18,466 bases of DNA from JAYZVT01 sp050248375. Its GTDB lineage: Bacteria > Pseudomonadota > Alphaproteobacteria > Rhizobiales > Methyloligellaceae. The notes under the pieces were generated by a model. That model was not told where the DNA came from and did no database searches. It saw only the letters and a list, made by a program, of their open reading frames with translations. The DNA is taken from positions 1 to 18,466 of the forward strand of contig JBFWSL010000037.1 of the NCBI GenBank assembly GCA_050248375.1, given 5' to 3'. Below are positions 15,300 through 18,466 of the stretch, piece by piece (the stretch's first letter is position 1; every line of letters starts with the position of its first letter). The position numbers and the translations under genes were made by a program.

Positions 15300-15371
15300 G
15301 TCCCTGGCCTCCTGTCGAACGCAGCTCCCGTCCCACCGCCAGTCTAGCCGCTGAAACAGCCATGCGGCTAA

Positions 15372-15385
15372 TTGATCCAGATCAC
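15372..15385 (+). promoter_or_regulatory. FNR/FixK-type box TTGAT-CCAG-ATCAC
   Basis: Nine of ten conserved bases match TTGAT-N4-ATCAA. Its centre (15378.5) lies 41.5 bases before 15420, where a transcript from the TATATT at 15407-15412 would begin, which is the class II activator position. It predicts activation of the YeeE/YedE pair at low oxygen by an FNR/FixK-family protein. Confidence 0.65.
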
Positions 15386-15389
15386 TTTC

Positions 15390-15409
15390 ATATTCAAAAA
15401 ATTGAATAT
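15390..15409. promoter_or_regulatory. Perfect dyad ATATTCAA-AAAA-TTGAATAT, likely SqrR/BigR-type operator
   Basis: Eight-base perfect arms with a 4-base spacer. It contains ATTC-N8-GAAT, the form I recall for the Rhodobacter SqrR persulfide-sensing repressor (ArsR family, related to BigR). YeeE/YedE genes are established members of BigR-controlled sulfide-detoxification operons. The dyad overlaps the -10 element, so bound protein would block transcription. The regulator gene is not in the window. Confidence 0.65.
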
Positions 15410-15412
15410 ATT
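15407..15412 (+). promoter_or_regulatory. -10 element TATATT of the YeeE/YedE promoter
   Basis: Five of six match TATAAT; spacing to the FNR-like box is as in class II FNR promoters, which need no good -35. Predicted transcript start about 15419-15420, leader about 23 bases, with AAGGAGG at 15431-15437 for the first gene. Confidence 0.5.
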
Positions 15413-15442
15413 GGATCCAGATCGGTCCGAAAGGAGGTTCTC

Positions 15443-15958
15443 ATGCCCGGACTCGGCAACAAGGCCTGGTCGCCCTATGTGGCGGGCGTCGTCATCGGCC
15501 TACTGCAAATCCCCGCCTTCCTGCTCATGGACACCGCACTCGGGGCATCGTCGTCCTTCGTGCTGGTGGCCGGCCACATCGCGTCAATATTCGACAGCGG
15601 CGCGGCGCAAGTGCCCTACTTCGCCAAGTACATGTACAACGCCAAGGACGCCTGGCAGACGGCGCTCGTGGCGGGCATCGCCGCCGGCGCCTTCGTATCC
15701 ATGCGCGCGTCGGGCGCGAAGCGCCAGACCATTTCGCCGGTCTGGAACCGCGCCATGGGCCTCGCCACCCTGTCGCAGCGCGCACCGGTCGCCTTCCTCG
15801 GCGGCTTCCTCATGCTCTATGGCGCCCGCATCGCCCAGGGCTGCACCAGCGGCCACGGCATCTCGGGACTGGCGCAACTCTCGGCCGGTTCCAGCATCGC
15901 CGTCGCGGCGATGTTCGCGGGCGGCATCGCGACCGCCATGCTGATGCGGCGCGTCTGA
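15443..15958 (+). CDS. YeeE/YedE family sulfur-compound transporter, first half
   Basis: 171 residues, inner membrane, about four hydrophobic segments (VAGVVIGLLQIPAFLLM 13-29; around 40-50; ALVAGIAAGAFVS 74-86; VAFLGGFLMLYGARIA 116-131; SIAVAAMFAGGIATAM 151-166). It carries the family cysteine motif GCTSGHGISGLAQLS, Cys134. The fused relatives (TsuA) import thiosulfate by passing it along conserved cysteines; BigR-operon members are linked to sulfite or sulfide handling. The start is ATG 15443 with a perfect AAGGAGG 5 bases upstream; the earlier ATG 15362 runs through the promoter. It lies 17 bases before the second-half gene; the two probably form one transporter. Confidence 0.9.
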   Translation: MPGLGNKAWSPYVAGVVIGLLQIPAFLLMDTALGASSSFVLVAGHIASIFDSGAAQVPYFAKYMYNAKDAWQTALVAGIAAGAFVSMRASGAKRQTISPVWNRAMGLATLSQRAPVAFLGGFLMLYGARIAQGCTSGHGISGLAQLSAGSSIAVAAMFAGGIATAMLMRRV

Positions 15959-15975
15959 CGGAAGGAGATCGAACA

Positions 15976-16593
15976 ATGGGACTCATGACACAGATCGCAC
16001 TCGGCCTGGCGATGGGCATCGTGTTCGGCATCGCGCTGGAGAAATCCCGCGTGTTCGAGCCGGGCGTCATCGTCGGCCAGATGCAGCTGAGGAACTTCCT
16101 CATGCTGAAAATCTTCCTCGTCGCCGTGGTCACCGGACTGGTGGTGCTGGCGGTGCTCAACGGCGGTTTCGGCGTGAAGCTGCACCCCAAGGGGCTCGAC
16201 TGGCAGGCCAACCTGTTCGGCGGACTGATCCTCGGCGCGGGCATCGCGCTCGCCGGGGCGTGTCCCGGCACGACGCTGGCGCAGATCGGCGCGGGCTACA
16301 AGGATGCCTGGTTCACGCTGGCCGGCGGCATCGCGGGCGCCATGGCTTTCGGCTACACCGAGCCGGCCGTCTCCGCGCTGCTCCCGGCCAGGGCGGGCAA
16401 GGTCACCTATGACGCGCTCGCGGGCCTGCCCTTCTGGGTCACGGCGCTGATCCTGGCCGCTCTCCTCGCCGCCATGCTTGTGGGCCTGGAGCGCGCGGGC
16501 GACTGGCGCGACGAGGCGGGAAAGGACGTGGACGGGCTGCGGCCGCTCCCGGCCAAGGCGAAGAGCGGGCCTGCGAAAATGGCGCGGGCCTGA
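15976..16593 (+). CDS. YeeE/YedE family sulfur-compound transporter, second half
   Basis: 205 residues, membrane protein with several hydrophobic helices (IALGLAMGIVFGIAL 7-21; FLVAVVTGLVVLAVLNGG 47-64; LFGGLILGAGIALAGACPG 80-98; AWFTLAGGIAGAMAFG 111-126; FWVTALILAALLAAMLVGL ~143-161) and a charged cytosolic tail of about 40 residues. The cysteine motif GACPGTTLAQIGAGY (94-108, Cys96) corresponds to the second cysteine loop of single-chain YeeE/YedE proteins. It is preceded by GGAAGGAGA 8 bases from the ATG. It is in the same operon as the first half, and transcription ends at the hairpin at 16617. Confidence 0.9.
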   Translation: MGLMTQIALGLAMGIVFGIALEKSRVFEPGVIVGQMQLRNFLMLKIFLVAVVTGLVVLAVLNGGFGVKLHPKGLDWQANLFGGLILGAGIALAGACPGTTLAQIGAGYKDAWFTLAGGIAGAMAFGYTEPAVSALLPARAGKVTYDALAGLPFWVTALILAALLAAMLVGLERAGDWRDEAGKDVDGLRPLPAKAKSGPAKMARA

Positions 16594-16616
16594 AAAAAAT
16601 CTCCCCCAAAACCGCC

Positions 16617-16648
16617 AAGGGGCGTCCCGCGGGACGCCCCTTTCTTTC
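16617..16648. terminator. Bidirectional intrinsic terminator between yeeE/yedE pair and thrS
   Basis: AAGGGGCGTCCC (16617-16628), GC, GGGACGCCCCTT (16631-16642): a near-continuous palindrome with 10-12-base arms. Plus-strand tail TTTCTTTC follows for the transporter operon; on the minus strand a T-rich stretch ending in seven T lies after 16 bases for thrS. Confidence 0.85.
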
Positions 16649-16655
16649 GTGACGT

Positions 16656-18466
16656 TCAGGCCGCGGCTTTCTTCGCAGCGCGCGCGCGCTTGATGTCGGG
16701 CGGCACGGCTTCCTCCGCCAGCATGGCGACGGCCTCGGCCAGCGGCAGCACCATCTGGTCCCGGGAGCCGAGCCGGCGCACGGACACGGTCTTCTCCTCC
16801 GCCTCGCGCTTGCCGACAACGAGCATCACGGGGACCTTGGTCACGGAGTGCTCGCGCACCTTGTAGTTGATCTTCTCGTTGCGCAGGTCGATGTCGCCCC
16901 TGAGCCCGGCCGCCTTCAGCGCCGCCAGCACCTCTTCCGCATAGCCGTCCGCGTCGGAGACGATGGTCGCGACCATGGCCTGGACCGGCGCGAGCCAGAG
17001 CGGGAAATGGCCGGCGAAGTTCTCCACCAGGATGCCGGTGAAGCGCTCCAGAGAGCCGAAGATGGCGCGGTGGATCATCACCGGCACCTGCTTCTCGGAA
17101 TGCTCGTCGATATAGAAGGCGCCGAGACGTCCGGGCAGATTAAAGTCCACCTGCGTGGTGCCGCACTGCCAGTCGCGGCCGATGGCGTCGCGCAGCACAT
17201 ATTCGAACTTGGGGCCGTAGAATGCCCCCTCGCCCGGGTTGACCGAGGTCCTGATGCGGCCCTGCCCGCGCTTCTCGATCTCCTTCAGCACCTCGCCCAT
17301 GACCTGCTCGGCGTGATCCCACTGCTGGTCGGAGCCGACGCGCTTCTCGGGCCGCGTGGACAGCTTGACCACAATGTCCGTGAAACCGAAGTCCTCGTAG
17401 ATGGAAAGCAGCAGGTCGTTGACCGCGAGGCATTCCGTCATCAACTGGTCCTCGGTGATGAAGATGTGCGCGTCGTCCTGCGTGAAATGGCGCACGCGCA
17501 TGAGCCCGTGCAGCGCGCCCGAAGGCTCGTAGCGGTGCACCTTGCCGAACTCGGCGATCTTCAGCGGCAGGTCGCGGTAGCTCTTCAGACCGTGCTTGAA
17601 GATCTGCACATGGCCGGGGCAGTTCATGGGCTTGCAGCAGAAGACGCGCTCGTCCGGAAGCTCGGTCACGAACATCATCTCGCGGTAGTTGTCCCAGTGG
17701 CCGGACAGCTCCCAGAAGTGCTTCTCCATGAAGTCGGGAGAGTTCACCTCGAGATAGCCGGCCGCCTGCTGGCGGCGGCGCATATAGGCGATGAGTGCCT
17801 GGAACAGCGTCCAGCCCTTGTCGTGCCAGAACACCGAGCCCGGCGCTTCCTCCTGGAAGTGGAAAAGGTCCATCTCGCGGCCAAGCCGGCGATGGTCGCG
17901 CTTCTCGGCCTCCTCCAGCATCTTCAGGTAGGCCTGGAGGTCCTGCTCGCTCGCCCAGGCTGTGCCGTAGATGCGCTGGAGCATGGGGTTGTTGGAATCT
18001 CCGCGCCAGTAGGCGCCGGCGATCTTCTGCAACTTGAACGCCTTGCCGATCTGGCCCGTGGAGGTCATGTGCGGCCCCCGGCACAGGTCGAACCAGTCGC
18101 CCTGGAAATAGATGCGCAGGTCCTGCCCTTCCGGAATCGCGTCGATCAGCTCGACCTTGTAGGCCTCGCCCTTGTCCTTGAAGACCTTCCTGGCCTTGTC
18201 CCGGTCCCACACCTGCCTGGTGAAGGGGGCGTCGCGGGCGATGATCTCCTTCATCTTCGCCTCGATCTTCGGCAGATCGTCGGGCGTGAAGGGATTGTCG
18301 CGCGCGAAGTCATAATAGAAGCCGTTCTCGATCACCGGGCCGATGGTCACCTGGGTGCCGGGATAGAGCTCCTGAACCGCTTCCGCCATCACATGGGCGG
18401 CGTCGTGGCGGATCAGCTCCAGCGCCTCGGGATCCTCGCGGGTGACGATGCGCACCTGCGCGTCGC
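16656..18466 (-). CDS. thrS: Threonyl-tRNA synthetase (N-terminus cut by window edge)
   Basis: Charges tRNA-Thr; class II synthetase with a Zn site that discriminates threonine from valine. 602 residues plus a partial codon are in the window; the frame is open at the right edge, where the ~60-residue TGS domain is missing. The editing domain has IRHDAAHVMAEAV (the H-x3-H motif), FYYDF and LCRGPHM (Cys and His of the editing site). The catalytic domain has CKPMNCPGHVQIF (Zn Cys), RYEPSGALHGLMRVRHFTQDDAHIF (motif 2 and Zn His), YGPKFEY, QCGTTQVDFNLP and VPVMIHRAIFGSLERF (Zn His, motif 3). The anticodon-binding domain has DLRNEKINYKVREHSVTKVPVMLVVGKRE. The C-terminus ends in a Lys/Ala-rich tail (IKRARAAKKAAA). 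All key residues are present, and it should be functional. Confidence 0.96.
   Translation of the reverse strand, partial: DAQVRIVTREDPEALELIRHDAAHVMAEAVQELYPGTQVTIGPVIENGFYYDFARDNPFTPDDLPKIEAKMKEIIARDAPFTRQVWDRDKARKVFKDKGEAYKVELIDAIPEGQDLRIYFQGDWFDLCRGPHMTSTGQIGKAFKLQKIAGAYWRGDSNNPMLQRIYGTAWASEQDLQAYLKMLEEAEKRDHRRLGREMDLFHFQEEAPGSVFWHDKGWTLFQALIAYMRRRQQAAGYLEVNSPDFMEKHFWELSGHWDNYREMMFVTELPDERVFCCKPMNCPGHVQIFKHGLKSYRDLPLKIAEFGKVHRYEPSGALHGLMRVRHFTQDDAHIFITEDQLMTECLAVNDLLLSIYEDFGFTDIVVKLSTRPEKRVGSDQQWDHAEQVMGEVLKEIEKRGQGRIRTSVNPGEGAFYGPKFEYVLRDAIGRDWQCGTTQVDFNLPGRLGAFYIDEHSEKQVPVMIHRAIFGSLERFTGILVENFAGHFPLWLAPVQAMVATIVSDADGYAEEVLAALKAAGLRGDIDLRNEKINYKVREHSVTKVPVMLVVGKREAEEKTVSVRRLGSRDQMVLPLAEAVAMLAEEAVPPDIKRARAAKKAAA

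Overview
The window is about 18.5 kb of GC-rich chromosomal DNA from what looks like an alphaproteobacterium, probably near Rhodospirillales. The grounds are codon use, an Aat, NadK and receiver protein of alphaproteobacterial type, and a CtrA-like site; no rRNA or marker tree supports a finer placement. It is densely packed, mostly with metabolic and housekeeping genes. I see no tRNA, rRNA, CRISPR array, insertion sequence or prophage gene. Both ends cut genes: a SulP transporter at the left and thrS at the right.

Layout. (1) 1-2905: a SulP-STAS transporter (minus, C-terminus outside the window) is divergent from a tartrate/D-malate dehydrogenase (plus, TTG start); the shared intergenic region holds inverted repeats. 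(2) 2915-3844: leucyl/phenylalanyl-tRNA-protein transferase (aat, minus), convergent with the dehydrogenase. (3) 3845-4570: an AT-rich island, then a 39-residue single-pass membrane protein whose Shine-Dalgarno sequence lies in a small hairpin, closed by a strong intrinsic terminator. (4) 4579-6427: cutA-glpK operon (minus), divergent from nadK (plus, 6531-7313). (5) 7458-8577: a two-gene phosphorelay module, a single-domain receiver protein and an Hpt-like protein, convergent with a lytic-transglycosylase-domain protein that lacks a signal peptide (8632-9888). (6) 10039-11371: a MaoC-type hydratase and a CitE-type CoA-ester lyase, an enzyme pair suited to hydrating and cleaving a branched C4/C5-type acyl-CoA. 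(7) 11389-12604: a YdjA-like nitroreductase and a flavin reductase-like protein (minus). (8) 12845-14374: an exported von Willebrand A protein with three tandem beta modules, convergent with a pirin (14382-15299). (9) 15443-16593: a split YeeE/YedE sulfur-transport pair. (10) 16617-16648: a bidirectional terminator, followed by thrS (minus).

The most informative regulatory region is upstream of the YeeE/YedE pair. A near-consensus FNR/FixK box, a perfect ATATTCAA-AAAA-TTGAATAT dyad that fits the SqrR/BigR sulfide-sensor operator form, and a TATATT -10 element sit in the spacing expected of a class II FNR promoter with a repressor over the core promoter. This would couple uptake of a sulfur compound to low oxygen and to persulfide stress. 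The strongest candidate for something undescribed is the tiny membrane protein at 4358-4477 with its AT-rich upstream region. No obviously new multi-gene defence or mobile system is visible.
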